A stretch of DNA of 11,176 nucleotides from Bacteroidales bacterium UBA3388 (GTDB taxonomy: Bacteria > Bacteroidota > Bacteroidia > Bacteroidales > P3), in assembly GCA_002358855.1 (NCBI GenBank), contig DEPQ01000076.1, forward strand, positions 1 through 11,176, in the 5' to 3' direction. Positions 1 to 7,565 of the stretch are shown piece by piece. Under the pieces are notes generated by a model, which saw nothing but the letters and a program-made list of their open reading frames with translations, searched no databases and had not been told where the DNA came from. The stretch's first letter is position 1. Each line of letters opens with the position of its first letter. Position numbers and translations under genes: made by a program.

Positions 1-1
1 A

Positions 2-313
2 AAAATCAATCTTTTGCCTGAACAAACTTTTTGTTTTCATGAAGGTGGTTTAACCGATGGTTATGAGGACGATCCTTACACACAAGAGCATCTTGATTGG
101 GTTTTTTATAATAAACCAAGTAATGACACTCTTTTAGTAAAGGACGCTTCAAACGAGAGTGAGGTTTTAAGGATTTGGACAAAGAATTATGATATTACTT
201 CTCCTCTTAGGGAATTTTTTCGTTTGACTGATTGGAAAAGAAAGTTAAATGGTGGTAATCAAAATAACGATGCTTTCGTTTTTGAGATTAAAGAAAGCGA
301 TTTTATTAACTAA
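2..313 (+). CDS. C-terminal part of a putative lipoprotein family protein (5' end outside window)
   Basis: The reading frame is open from the window edge, so the 5' end of the gene is missing. A TTG at 14 lies in frame but is not a convincing start, because the residues before it (KINLL) continue a match to the next gene. About 103 residues are visible. The C-terminal half matches the next protein closely: both have VLRIW, then REF(F/Y)RL(T/S)DW, then a GG-x-Q-x-NDA stretch and FEIKESDF at the very end. The next gene is a lipoprotein, so this is probably the downstream part of a lipoprotein too, but its signal peptide cannot be seen. Only 15 bases separate the two genes, which fits co-transcription. 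Function is unknown. Confidence 0.75.
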   Translation, partial: KINLLPEQTFCFHEGGLTDGYEDDPYTQEHLDWVFYNKPSNDTLLVKDASNESEVLRIWTKNYDITSPLREFFRLTDWKRKLNGGNQNNDAFVFEIKESDFIN

Positions 314-328
314 AAATGCAATATTTTT

Positions 329-841
329 ATGAAAAAGATTCTATTTGTTTTATTATCTATATTTTTATTCTCCTCTTGCATTGATGTAAACATAATGATT
401 GGGGAAGATGAAGAGGCTTTTCCTACGGCTATTGTGAAGAATTGTACCGATAAGGAAGTAATTGTGCAATATCTTGCTTACGGTTCTTATTCTTATGTTG
501 AGAATGATGGTTATTATTCGCAAATGGATACAATAGAACACGTCTTAGAACCGCAAGAATCTTTCATTTTATTAGACGGAGGAAAGAGTGAAGGAACTTG
601 TAGAGAGTATACTCAATGGCATCACGAAATGCGATTAAAAAAGGCTATTGATTGTTCGTTTGTTATAGTAAGAGAAAACAACGAATCGCAAGATGTGTTG
701 AGAATTTGGGAGGAAATGGGATTTGAAGCTGAAAAAAGAGAATTTTATCGTCTAAGTGATTGGATTATTATAGAGAGAGGCGGAATACAAGAAAACGATG
801 CGTGTTTGTTTGAGATAAAGGAAAGTGATTTTTCTTCTTAG
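329..841 (+). CDS. Putative lipoprotein, tandem paralogue of the preceding gene
   Basis: A 170-residue protein of unknown function. It starts with a lipoprotein-type signal: two lysines, a hydrophobic run (residues 4-14) and FSSC, with Cys17 as the likely acylated residue. The -3 position is Phe rather than Leu, which is within the loose lipobox seen in Bacteroidetes. The mature part is acidic, has several further cysteines (for example in the CTD and EGTC stretches) and ends with the VLRIW / REFYRLSDW / NDACLFEIKESDF block shared with the upstream gene. It is therefore expected to sit on a membrane facing the periplasm or the outside. No strong Shine-Dalgarno is visible before the ATG at 329, which is usual for the phylum. 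No terminator is seen before gldF, so some read-through is possible. Confidence 0.85.
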   Translation: MKKILFVLLSIFLFSSCIDVNIMIGEDEEAFPTAIVKNCTDKEVIVQYLAYGSYSYVENDGYYSQMDTIEHVLEPQESFILLDGGKSEGTCREYTQWHHEMRLKKAIDCSFVIVRENNESQDVLRIWEEMGFEAEKREFYRLSDWIIIERGGIQENDACLFEIKESDFSS

Positions 842-844
842 TAT

Positions 845-875
845 TTTGTCAATATTTGTTTTTTTAGTATTTTTG
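845..875 (+). promoter_or_regulatory. Candidate Bacteroidetes-type promoter for the gldF operon
   Basis: TTTG at 845-848 (-33 box) and TATTTTTG at 868-875 (-7 box, consensus TAnnTTTG) are separated by 19 bases, which fits the known primary sigma factor promoter of Bacteroidetes. The start of transcription would fall near 882, giving a 5' leader of about 20 bases before the gldF ATG. The region is AT-rich, so a chance match remains possible. Confidence 0.6.
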
Positions 876-900
876 TAAACTATTTTAAATTGAAAAATAA

Positions 901-1638
901 ATGTTTACACTACTAAAAAAAGAGTTAAATTCATTCCTTTCTTCACTGATAGGTTATATGGCAATCGTTGTTTTTTTAGCATTCAACGGTTTGTTCTTGT
1001 GGATTATAGAAGGAGATTTCAATGTGTTTAGTTATGGCATTGCAGGATTAGATGGACTATTTCTTTTGGCTCCTTGGATTTTCTTGTTTTTGATTCCTTC
1101 AATCACAATGAAGATGTTTGCCGAGGAAAAAAAGAACGGAACTATTGAACTTTTACTTACTAAGCCTTTGAGTGATATTTCAATCATTTTTTCAAAGTTT
1201 TTGGCAGGCATTATTCTTGTAATCATTTCTATTTTACCGACTTTAATTTACATTATAGCGGTTTATCAATTAGGAAGTCCTAAGGGAAATCTTGATTTAG
1301 GAGGAATCATGGGCTCTTATTTAGGATTGGTTTTCTTAGGTGCTATTTTCGTAGCGATAGGCATTTTTTGTTCCTCGCTAACCGACAATCAAATCATCGC
1401 ATTCATTCTTTCGGTAGTCCTTTGTGCTTTTATGTATATTGGATTTGAATTTGTGGCTCGAATTCCTATTATCTCTGAAATAGATTTATTGATTCGTTCT
1501 TTGGGAATAAATCATCATTATTCTTCTATTAGTAGAGGAGTTATTGATACTCGTGATGTGATTTATTATTTGAGTGCAATAGGATTTTTCTTATTATTAA
1601 CAAAGTTGTGTTTAGAAAGTAGAAACTGGAAAAAGTAG
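901..1638 (+). CDS. gldF: GldF, ABC transporter permease
   Basis: A 245-residue ABC-2 type permease. In gliding Bacteroidetes, GldF forms an inner-membrane transporter with the ATPase GldA and the partner GldG. The substrate is not established, and homologues occur in non-gliding members of the phylum. The sequence starts with a short amphipathic FTLLKKEL segment, then about six hydrophobic stretches: roughly residues 16-36, 50-70, 97-122, 136-157, 163-186 and 222-238. Between the second and third is MFAEEKKNGTIELLLTKP (residues 72-89), the cytoplasmic signature of this family that is thought to face the ATPase. The length is normal for GldF. gldG follows after 11 bases. No gldA is in the window, so the ATPase must be encoded elsewhere or be absent. 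Confidence 0.9.
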   Translation: MFTLLKKELNSFLSSLIGYMAIVVFLAFNGLFLWIIEGDFNVFSYGIAGLDGLFLLAPWIFLFLIPSITMKMFAEEKKNGTIELLLTKPLSDISIIFSKFLAGIILVIISILPTLIYIIAVYQLGSPKGNLDLGGIMGSYLGLVFLGAIFVAIGIFCSSLTDNQIIAFILSVVLCAFMYIGFEFVARIPIISEIDLLIRSLGINHHYSSISRGVIDTRDVIYYLSAIGFFLLLTKLCLESRNWKK

Positions 1639-1649
1639 AGTATTTTTTT

Positions 1650-3425
1650 ATGAAAAAGATAAATTGGAAAGCGATTTTTAAGCCAAGTAGCGTTAAGGCA
1701 GACGTTAAGAAATCTCATATCCTACAACTCGTTTTGGGATTGGTGATTATTATATTTTTAAATGTGATTGGTTATTTTTTCTTTGCAAGAATAGACCTTA
1801 CACAAGAGAAACGCTACACTCTTTCAGAATCTTCTAAGAAACTAATGTCTAATTTAGAAGATATTGTCTTTATTAGATGTTATCTTGAAGGAGATATACC
1901 TTCGGAATACAAAAAATTAAGAAACGAAACCAAGGAAATGCTCGATCAATTTCGTGCATACAACGACGATATTGAATATGAATTTGTAGATCCTAATAGT
2001 TTTGAAAACGCAAAAGACAAAAACGAGTTTTATCAACGTCTTTTTGAAAAAGGATTTAGCCCTCTTTTAACCACATCGACAAACAATAATTCACAAGTTC
2101 AACAATATATTTTCCCTTATTTAGAAATCACTTACAAAGGACGTACAACTATCGTTCCTTTGATTAGTTCAAAAAATGGTTTTTCCTCAGACGGTATAGT
2201 AAATGCCTCTATTGAAAACTTAGAATACAATCTCTATACTGCAATTCGTTCGGTTGCAACACAGCAAAGAGGAAAAGTTGCTTTTCTTTATGGACACGGA
2301 GAATGGCAAGTAGAGAATATTTGGGATTTTATTTCTTCTTTGAGCGAATATTACACTGTTGATTCTATTTCTATTAACGAAAAATTAAACGCTTTAACCG
2401 AAAGGGTTTACGATAGTGTTAATCCTAATTTGGTTAAGATTAAAAATAAGTTTGATTGTTTGGTTATTGCCAAGCCAACCTCTATTTTCTCTTACAAAGA
2501 CCTTTATTTGATTGACCAATATATTATGCACGGCGGAAAAGTGCTTTGGTTGGTAGATCCTTTGCTTGTTTCAATGGATAGTTTACAAACACAAGCAAAT
2601 ACTTTTGCAATAAGTAATTTTACAGGTGTTGATGATATTTTATTTAGATATGGAGTTAAATTAAATACTAACTTGGTTACCGATATGCAATGTGCAAAAA
2701 TACCTATCGTAACAGGACAATATCAAAACAATACTCCACAAATGACTTATTATCCTTGGAATTTCTTCCCTGAGATAAGCCCTAATGCAAATCATATTAT
2801 ATCAGATAAAATTTCTCCTGTAAAAATGGAGTTTGCTTCAAGCATTGACACAACTAATAGCCCTGCTAAGAAAACTGTTCTTTTATCAAGTTCAAACAGA
2901 ACAAGGGTTTTAAACTCTCCTGTTAATGTTTCTTTGCAAATGTTAAAACAAAAACAAGACGCAAGCCTATTTAACTCTGGTGCAAAAGACGTTGCAATAT
3001 TATTAGAAGGAGAATTTTCCTCTGCATTTAAGAATCGTTTAACGCCTGAAATGGAATTAAACTCTCAAATGGCTTATAAAGATTTTTCTGACACAACTGC
3101 AATGATTGTTATTGCAGATGGTGATGTGGTAAGAAACGATTTTATGAACGGTCAATTGCTTCCTTTGGGTTATGACAAATATACTCGCAAGATGTATGGA
3201 AATAAAGAGTTTCTTGTAAACTGTGTGAATTATCTTTGTGGAGATGAGGATTTAATTCCTTTGCGTTCAAGAGAAGTTATAATGAGAAACTTAGACCTTG
3301 CAAAAGTAGAAAGAGAAAAAACTGCTTGGCAAATAGTAAATGTTGCATTACCTATTGTTGTAATAGTGTTATTCGGTGTATTATTGGCTGTTTTAAGAAA
3401 GAAAACCTTTACAAAAACAAAATAA
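1650..3425 (+). CDS. gldG: GldG, gliding-motility-associated ABC transporter auxiliary protein
   Basis: A 591-residue protein with one membrane span near each end (about residues 24-46 and 562-583) and a large domain between them that should lie in the periplasm. Directly after the first span is RIDLTQEKRYTLS (residues 47-59), a hallmark of GldG and related ABC-transporter auxiliary proteins. GHGE (residues 215-218) follows a hydrophobic strand and is another conserved spot of this family. Repeated hydrophobic strands followed by Asp or Gly (for example VLWLVDP) suggest an alpha/beta fold like the ABC_transp_aux domain. It works with GldF in the membrane. No catalytic function is established. 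The start ATG lies 11 bases after gldF, and the next gene begins 10 bases after its stop, so it is firmly in the operon. Confidence 0.9.
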   Translation: MKKINWKAIFKPSSVKADVKKSHILQLVLGLVIIIFLNVIGYFFFARIDLTQEKRYTLSESSKKLMSNLEDIVFIRCYLEGDIPSEYKKLRNETKEMLDQFRAYNDDIEYEFVDPNSFENAKDKNEFYQRLFEKGFSPLLTTSTNNNSQVQQYIFPYLEITYKGRTTIVPLISSKNGFSSDGIVNASIENLEYNLYTAIRSVATQQRGKVAFLYGHGEWQVENIWDFISSLSEYYTVDSISINEKLNALTERVYDSVNPNLVKIKNKFDCLVIAKPTSIFSYKDLYLIDQYIMHGGKVLWLVDPLLVSMDSLQTQANTFAISNFTGVDDILFRYGVKLNTNLVTDMQCAKIPIVTGQYQNNTPQMTYYPWNFFPEISPNANHIISDKISPVKMEFASSIDTTNSPAKKTVLLSSSNRTRVLNSPVNVSLQMLKQKQDASLFNSGAKDVAILLEGEFSSAFKNRLTPEMELNSQMAYKDFSDTTAMIVIADGDVVRNDFMNGQLLPLGYDKYTRKMYGNKEFLVNCVNYLCGDEDLIPLRSREVIMRNLDLAKVEREKTAWQIVNVALPIVVIVLFGVLLAVLRKKTFTKTK

Positions 3426-3435
3426 ATCAAAGAAA

Positions 3436-4488
3436 ATGAAAAGAAAAACAAAGAATAGAATAATTTTAATAGTAAGTTTTTTATTGATAGTAGTAGTTGT
3501 TGCGGTTTTGTTATTGAAAGACAACTCTACAATAGACCAAAACTATCACATTGAAGACACTAAAACCATTACAAAGGTAATTATTGATGATAAAGACGGT
3601 AATCATCTTGAAATTTTAAAGGTTGAAGATAGTGTTTGGAAGGTAAACAATTCCCCTGCTAATATAAAGGTTGTTGATATGTTGCTTTCGACCTTAAAAT
3701 CTATGAGAATACGTGAGCCGATAGCACAAGCAGCTCGTAACAACATTATTAAGCAGTTGGCTTCAAGTGGTAAGACTGTTAAAATCTATCAAGACAAACA
3801 CGCAATAGACCTTGGATTTATAAAACTCTTTAAAAGAGAAAAACTAACTAAGACTTTATACATTGGATCAGAAACACAAGATAATATGGGTACTTATATG
3901 ATGCTTAAAGGCGAAGATAGTCCTTGTATTATCTATATTCCAAGACTTAAAGGTTATCTTTCTACACGTTTTTCTGCTTTAGAAGATTTTTGGAAGTCTC
4001 ACGCAGTTTTCAAATACAACAGAGATGAGATTGCTTCTTTGAAGATAGAGATTCCAAATCAAAAGAGCGAAAGTTTTATGCTCACAAAGAATGGAGAAGG
4101 CTTTGATTTTACTCTCTTAGAATCAGGACAAAAACTCCAAGCCTTTGATACATTGAAAGTAAAGGCTCTTTTATCAAGTTGCTTTGAGGTTAATTTTGAG
4201 TCTGTCGCTACAAACATAAGTAAATTAGAACAAGACACAATTTTTGGCAAAGCCCCTGCTTTTGTATTGACAGTAAAGGACGAAAAAGGCAAGGAAAATA
4301 TCCTAAAAACTTATTCAAAACTCCATGATCCTACAAGCATTGCAGAAGGTGAAGATGATTTTTATAGAATTTTTGATGTAAATCGTTGCTATGCTCTTCA
4401 CTCTGAAAACAAAGATACTTTGATTATGCAATTCTTTACTTTGGATAATTTATTAAAACCAGCAAGTTATTATTTTTTAACAGAATAA
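3436..4488 (+). CDS. Membrane-anchored DUF4340-family protein
   Basis: A 350-residue protein with a basic N-terminus (MKRKTKNR), one membrane span (about residues 9-27) and a long soluble domain expected on the periplasmic side. The pattern of TKVIIDD...LEILKVEDSVWKVN...ANIKVVDMLLSTLKSMRIREPI near residues 45-95 is typical of the DUF4340 family: a strand, a tryptophan-containing strand, then a helix and a short strand. Similar units seem to recur later, for example DEIASLKIEIPNQK and a helix with VKALLSSCFEVNFE, which suggests a repeated fold. The family is known to sit beside GldG-like ABC auxiliary genes, and here it follows gldG by 10 bases, so a role in the same envelope complex is a reasonable inference. 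No enzyme motif is visible. Confidence 0.8.
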   Translation: MKRKTKNRIILIVSFLLIVVVVAVLLLKDNSTIDQNYHIEDTKTITKVIIDDKDGNHLEILKVEDSVWKVNNSPANIKVVDMLLSTLKSMRIREPIAQAARNNIIKQLASSGKTVKIYQDKHAIDLGFIKLFKREKLTKTLYIGSETQDNMGTYMMLKGEDSPCIIYIPRLKGYLSTRFSALEDFWKSHAVFKYNRDEIASLKIEIPNQKSESFMLTKNGEGFDFTLLESGQKLQAFDTLKVKALLSSCFEVNFESVATNISKLEQDTIFGKAPAFVLTVKDEKGKENILKTYSKLHDPTSIAEGEDDFYRIFDVNRCYALHSENKDTLIMQFFTLDNLLKPASYYFLTE

Positions 4489-4526
4489 ATCATTAAATAA
4501 GTATAAACAATAAAAAATATTAAGAT

Positions 4527-5666
4527 ATGAAATTTATGATTCATGGCGGTATTTTATCGCGCACATTACAATCTATTTCGGGAGTTGTTCCATCTGGGAA
4601 AACCCTTCCAATACTTTTAAACTATTGTGTAAAGTATAAAGACAATGCTCTTGTGATTACTGCCTCAGACTTAGAAACAACTATATCTGTAAAACTTGAT
4701 TTAGACAACATTGACACAAGTGGTATTAAAGAAGTTGCGATTCCAGCTAAGATATTTTCAGAAGTTGTTGGCAGTCTTTCTAATCAACAATTGATTATCG
4801 ACATAAAAGAAGATTATTCAATAGAAATAAAAGCAGATTCAGGGGTTTACAACTTGGTAGGAGAATCTGCTGAAACATATCCAGCAGAAATCACGCTTGA
4901 AAATGCAGAAAAAAGTGTATTTTCTTCAAGCGTAGTGTCAAAAGCAATCAGTAAAACTATTTTTGCAACAGATGCAACAGGCATTCGTCCTCAAATGTCG
5001 GGTGTGTTATGCGAACAATCTGCGGAAGGAACAGTTTTTGTTGCAACTGACGCTCATAAATTAGTTAAATACACAAGAACAGATTGCAAACACGATGAAG
5101 CAAAAAGTTTCATCTTACCAAGGAAAACTCTTAGTTTCCTTAATAAACTTCTTGCTTCAAAAGCAGAAGATATTGATGTAGTTTGGTATAATAATATCAA
5201 CAACATAAGATTTGAATTTGATAATTATTGTGTTGTAAGCCGATTGATAGATGGTAAATACCCTAATTACAATATGGCTATTCCTAAAAACAATCCTAAT
5301 AAGTTGATTATAGATAGAAATATGTTGTATGATTCAGTAAAGAGAGTTTCTTACTTTGCTAATCCTGCAACAAATCAAGAAGTATTCACTCTTAGCGAAA
5401 ACACTTTAGTGCTTTCTGCACAAGATTCTGATCTTTCAACACAGGCAACCGAAAAACTTTCTTGTAACTATCAAGGAGAAGATATGGAAATAGGCTTTAA
5501 CGCAAACTTCTTACTTGAAATGTTAAATAATGTAGATTCAGAATTAGTAATAATAGAACTTTCTTCACCAGATAGAGCAGGAATAATCCTTCCATACGAA
5601 GAAGAAGCAAAAGAAAGCGAAGAAAACATCTTAATGTTAGTTATGCCAGTAATGTTAATCAATTAA
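4527..5666 (+). CDS. dnaN: DNA polymerase III beta subunit (sliding clamp)
   Basis: A 379-residue beta clamp, slightly longer than the usual 366-374 residues. It should form a ring-shaped dimer that tethers DNA polymerase III to DNA in the cytoplasm. The three clamp domains can be followed: residues 1-120, about 130-245 and about 250-379. Recognisable points are LPILLNYCVKY near residue 28, the ATDATGIRPQMSGV stretch (about 148-161), FVATDAHKLVKYTR (about 171-184), SRLIDGKYPNYN (about 237-248) and the C-terminal LVMPVML, which corresponds to the VMPMRL end of E. coli beta. An acidic insert (EEEAKESEEN) before the last strand is common in Bacteroidetes clamps. It lies in the gldFG operon rather than beside dnaA. 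The 38-base gap before it is AT-rich without a clear promoter. Confidence 0.95.
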   Translation: MKFMIHGGILSRTLQSISGVVPSGKTLPILLNYCVKYKDNALVITASDLETTISVKLDLDNIDTSGIKEVAIPAKIFSEVVGSLSNQQLIIDIKEDYSIEIKADSGVYNLVGESAETYPAEITLENAEKSVFSSSVVSKAISKTIFATDATGIRPQMSGVLCEQSAEGTVFVATDAHKLVKYTRTDCKHDEAKSFILPRKTLSFLNKLLASKAEDIDVVWYNNINNIRFEFDNYCVVSRLIDGKYPNYNMAIPKNNPNKLIIDRNMLYDSVKRVSYFANPATNQEVFTLSENTLVLSAQDSDLSTQATEKLSCNYQGEDMEIGFNANFLLEMLNNVDSELVIIELSSPDRAGIILPYEEEAKESEENILMLVMPVMLIN

Positions 5667-5678
5667 TAAAAAGTAAAA

Positions 5679-6878
5679 ATGAGAAAAGTAGTTTATTTAT
5701 TAGCTGCAATCCTTTTGTTATCTTCAACAGGATTTGCACAAAAGAAAAACAAAAAAGCAAAAGAAGAGCCAAAAGGCTATGTTTTCACTGCAATTAAAGA
5801 CAATCCTGCAACAAGCGTAAAAGATCAAAACCGTTCAGGTACTTGTTGGTCTTATTCAGCATTGTCTTTCATTGAATCAGAAGTATTAAAAGCAGGAAAA
5901 GGCGAAGTAGACCTTTCAGAAATGTGGATTGTTCGTAATGCTTACATGGAAAAAGCAGAACGTTACATCAGATTCCACGGAGCAGCAACATTTGCAGAAG
6001 GTGGAGCATTCCAAGACATTCCTTACATAATCAAAAAATATGGTATAGTTCCAGAAGAAGCATACAGAGGATTGAATTATGGAACAGAACTTCCTGATTT
6101 CACAGGTTTAACACCAGCATTAGAAGGATTCGTAAAAGCACTTGCTAACGGAAAAGTATTAACACCAAATTGGAAAGACGCTTTGAACGCATTATTAGAT
6201 TCATACTTTGGACCAATGCCAGAAAAGTTCACTTACCAAGGAAAAGAATACACTCCAATGTCATTTGCTAAAAGCCTTGGATTAGATTACAATGATTACA
6301 TAGAAATAGGTTCATTCACACACCACCCATTCTATGAAACATTTATGTTAGAAGTTCCAGACAACTGGTTACACGCACAAATCTACAACGTAACCCTTGA
6401 TGAAATGATAGCAATCATGGATAAAGCTCTTGAAGATGGCTACACAATCGGTTGGGGCTCAGACGTAAGTGAAAAAGGTTTCTCTTGGAAAAACGGAGTT
6501 GCAATCGTGCCAGATGCAGACAAAAAAGACCTTAGCGGAACAGAAAAAGAAAAATGGGAAAAACTTACTCCAGCAGAAAAAGCAGCTGCTGCATACGCAT
6601 TTGATGGAACAGCAAAAGAAAAAGTTATCACACAAGAAATGAGACAAGAAGGATTTGATAACTTCTCTACAACAGATGACCACGGAATGCACATAGTAGG
6701 ATTATTCAAAGATGCAAACGGAAACAAATTCTACAAAGTTAAAAACTCATGGGGAGATAGCGGAAAATACAACGGCTACTTCTATGCATCAGAAGCATTC
6801 GTTCGCTACAAAACAATAGACATTCAAATCAACAAAAACGCTTTATCAGCAGAAATGAAGAAAAAATTAGGCTTATAA
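5679..6878 (+). CDS. Secreted C1-family cysteine peptidase (bleomycin hydrolase / aminopeptidase C type)
   Basis: A 399-residue papain-superfamily peptidase of the C1B branch. An N-terminal signal peptide (about residues 1-20, ending GFA before QKK) sends it to the periplasm or outside, unlike classic cytosolic PepC. The active site is complete: oxyanion Gln50 and catalytic Cys56 in QNRSGTCW, His335 in TTDDHGMHIVG and Asn356 in VKNSWG. The FVKALANGK and NVTLDEM regions fill the insertion expected between Cys and His. The C-terminus ends KKLGL; in this family the C-terminal tail reaches into the active site. It is shorter than the usual 430-450 residues, and part of its length is the signal peptide. 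It starts 12 bases after dnaN and is followed by a strong terminator, so it is the last gene of the operon. Its A-ending codons are notably uniform, which may reflect high expression. Confidence 0.88.
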   Translation: MRKVVYLLAAILLLSSTGFAQKKNKKAKEEPKGYVFTAIKDNPATSVKDQNRSGTCWSYSALSFIESEVLKAGKGEVDLSEMWIVRNAYMEKAERYIRFHGAATFAEGGAFQDIPYIIKKYGIVPEEAYRGLNYGTELPDFTGLTPALEGFVKALANGKVLTPNWKDALNALLDSYFGPMPEKFTYQGKEYTPMSFAKSLGLDYNDYIEIGSFTHHPFYETFMLEVPDNWLHAQIYNVTLDEMIAIMDKALEDGYTIGWGSDVSEKGFSWKNGVAIVPDADKKDLSGTEKEKWEKLTPAEKAAAAYAFDGTAKEKVITQEMRQEGFDNFSTTDDHGMHIVGLFKDANGNKFYKVKNSWGDSGKYNGYFYASEAFVRYKTIDIQINKNALSAEMKKKLGL

Positions 6879-6902
6879 TCAAAAGACCTAAACAAATAAA
6901 AC

Positions 6903-6936
6903 AAAAAAAAGCGAGACTTAGTTCTCGCTTTTTTTT
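6903..6936. terminator. Intrinsic terminator ending the gldF-dnaN-peptidase operon
   Basis: GCGAGA (6911-6916) and TCTCGC (6923-6928) form a stem with a six-base loop. A run of eight A before and eight T after extend the stem and provide the U-tract. It begins 24 bases after the peptidase stop. Its A-stem-T symmetry could also stop transcription arriving from the right. Confidence 0.9.
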
Positions 6937-6965
6937 ATATAACAAAAGCACAGAGAAAAAACAAC

Positions 6966-6994
6966 TCAAAGAAAAACGTCAAATTTTTCTTTGA
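6966..6994. repeat. Perfect 11-bp inverted repeat with 7-base loop
   Basis: TCAAAGAAAAA (6966-6976) is the exact reverse complement of TTTTTCTTTGA (6984-6994). The stem has only two G:C pairs, so as RNA it is weaker than the neighbouring terminator. The right arm overlaps the first unit of the spaced TTTCTTTG motif array, and the left arm is an inverted copy of that unit. It may be a protein-binding site or a backup terminator. Confidence 0.6.
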
Positions 6995-7083
6995 TTTAGC
7001 ATGATTTTTTTCTTGATTTCAGACAAATAATTCTTGATTTTAATAAATTATTTCTTTGTTTTATTTTATTATTTCTTTGCTTT
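6986..7083. repeat. Five TTTCTT(T)GNTTT motifs spaced 21-23 bp
   Basis: Copies lie at 6986-6997 (TTTCTTTGATTT), 7009-7019 (TTTCTTGATTT), 7030-7040 (ATTCTTGATTT), 7051-7062 (TTTCTTTGTTTT) and 7072-7083 (TTTCTTTGCTTT). Their central cytosines are at 6989, 7012, 7033, 7054 and 7075, so the steps are 23, 21, 21 and 21 bases, close to two helical turns. The sequence between copies is different each time apart from being AT-rich. This could be a regulator-binding array, a phased bend or a decayed tandem repeat. Confidence 0.5.
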
Positions 7084-7261
7084 TTTCCATTTTTTCAAAG
7101 ACTTCACTCTCCAAAGCCATAATTTACCCCAAAATCACCTCAATTTTCATCAATTTTTCGCAAAAAATTTCGCAAAAATCACAAAACAAAATTTCCGCAA
7201 AATAAAGGTTTTTGTCAGTAAAACTTTGAAAGAGGAAATTAAGGGTTTGTATAAGATTTTG

Positions 7262-7291
7262 TTGTACTTTAAGAAAAATATTATACCTTTG
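7262..7291 (+). promoter_or_regulatory. Candidate promoter for the WD40-blade gene
   Basis: TACCTTTG at 7284-7291 is a perfect -7 box (TAnnTTTG). TTG at 7262-7264 is 19 bases upstream, the spacing expected for the -33 element. Transcription would begin near 7298, giving a leader of about 30 bases that contains a Shine-Dalgarno site. Confidence 0.7.
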
Positions 7292-7315
7292 TGGGCAAGT
7301 TATTAACCTTTAAAA

Positions 7316-7321
7316 AGGAAG
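7316..7321 (+). promoter_or_regulatory. Shine-Dalgarno site that decides the start of the WD40-blade gene
   Basis: AGGAAG directly touches the ATG at 7322 but lies 6 bases before the in-frame ATG at 7328. Normal spacing therefore favours 7328. Such a good site is unusual among the genes of this window. Confidence 0.55.
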
Positions 7322-7327
7322 ATGAAA

Positions 7328-7549
7328 ATGAATAAAATTAAGATTTTTAGTTTGATTGTAGTATTTACTGCATTATTTGTGGGATTTGAAAAATTGAATG
7401 CACAAGATGTAAGTAAGTTTAAATGCCTTAAAACCTTGAAGGGACATAAATATAGTATCTATTCCGTAGCATTTAGTCCCAATGGTACAAAAATTATCAG
7501 CGGTTCAGATGATAAAACCGTTAAGATATGGGGAGAGAATAAGAATTGA
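7328..7549 (+). CDS. Small secreted protein with a single WD40 repeat
   Basis: A 73-residue protein from the ATG at 7328; starting at 7322 would add two residues. It has a signal peptide of about 26 residues (MNKIKIFS, a hydrophobic run, then EKLNAQ), with cleavage probably near Ala25. The rest is one WD40 unit: CLKTLKGH, YSIYSVAFSPNG, TKIISGSDDKTVKIW. The usual closing WD is WG, followed by ENKN and the stop. WD40 propellers normally need about seven blades, so a single one cannot close a ring. The gene has its own promoter and a strong terminator 17 bases after the stop, so it looks like a complete transcription unit. Either it is the shrunken remnant of a longer secreted WD40 protein, or the short protein assembles with itself or with another propeller. 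Confidence 0.7.
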   Translation: MNKIKIFSLIVVFTALFVGFEKLNAQDVSKFKCLKTLKGHKYSIYSVAFSPNGTKIISGSDDKTVKIWGENKN

Positions 7550-7565
7550 TTTTATAATACAAACA

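Larger units (their letters stand above)
6937..7261. other. AT-rich gene-free region between core operon and accessory genes
   Basis: No convincing gene lies in this stretch. An open frame from 7034 to 7306 would encode a phenylalanine-rich peptide without domain, ribosome site or plausible composition, and it runs through the promoter of the next gene. What the stretch does hold is a perfect inverted repeat (6966-6994), a set of five spaced TTTCTT(T)G motifs (6986-7083) and two near-identical TTTCGCAAAAA copies (7156-7166 and 7168-7178). The strand is strongly T-rich up to about 7100 and A/C-rich afterwards. Confidence 0.7.

Noticed and set aside
6440..6727. Minus-strand frames inside the cysteine peptidase and similar ones inside gldF, gldG, DUF4340 and dnaN
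   Set aside because: Each lies fully within a gene with clear family motifs on the + strand and has no motif of its own.
6986..7083. CRISPR array
   Set aside because: The motifs are only 11-12 bases, inexact, 21-23 bases apart and without cas genes. Real arrays have longer, near-identical repeats and longer spacers.
7042..7110. Short minus-strand frame starting MALESEVFEK
   Set aside because: About 19 codons, no promoter and no known relative, and it runs into the repeat array; too little to call a gene.
7034..7306. Open frame for a 90-residue phenylalanine-rich peptide on the + strand
   Set aside because: Its composition follows from T-rich DNA, it has no domain or ribosome site, and it overlaps both the repeat array and the -33/-7 promoter of the WD40-blade gene.
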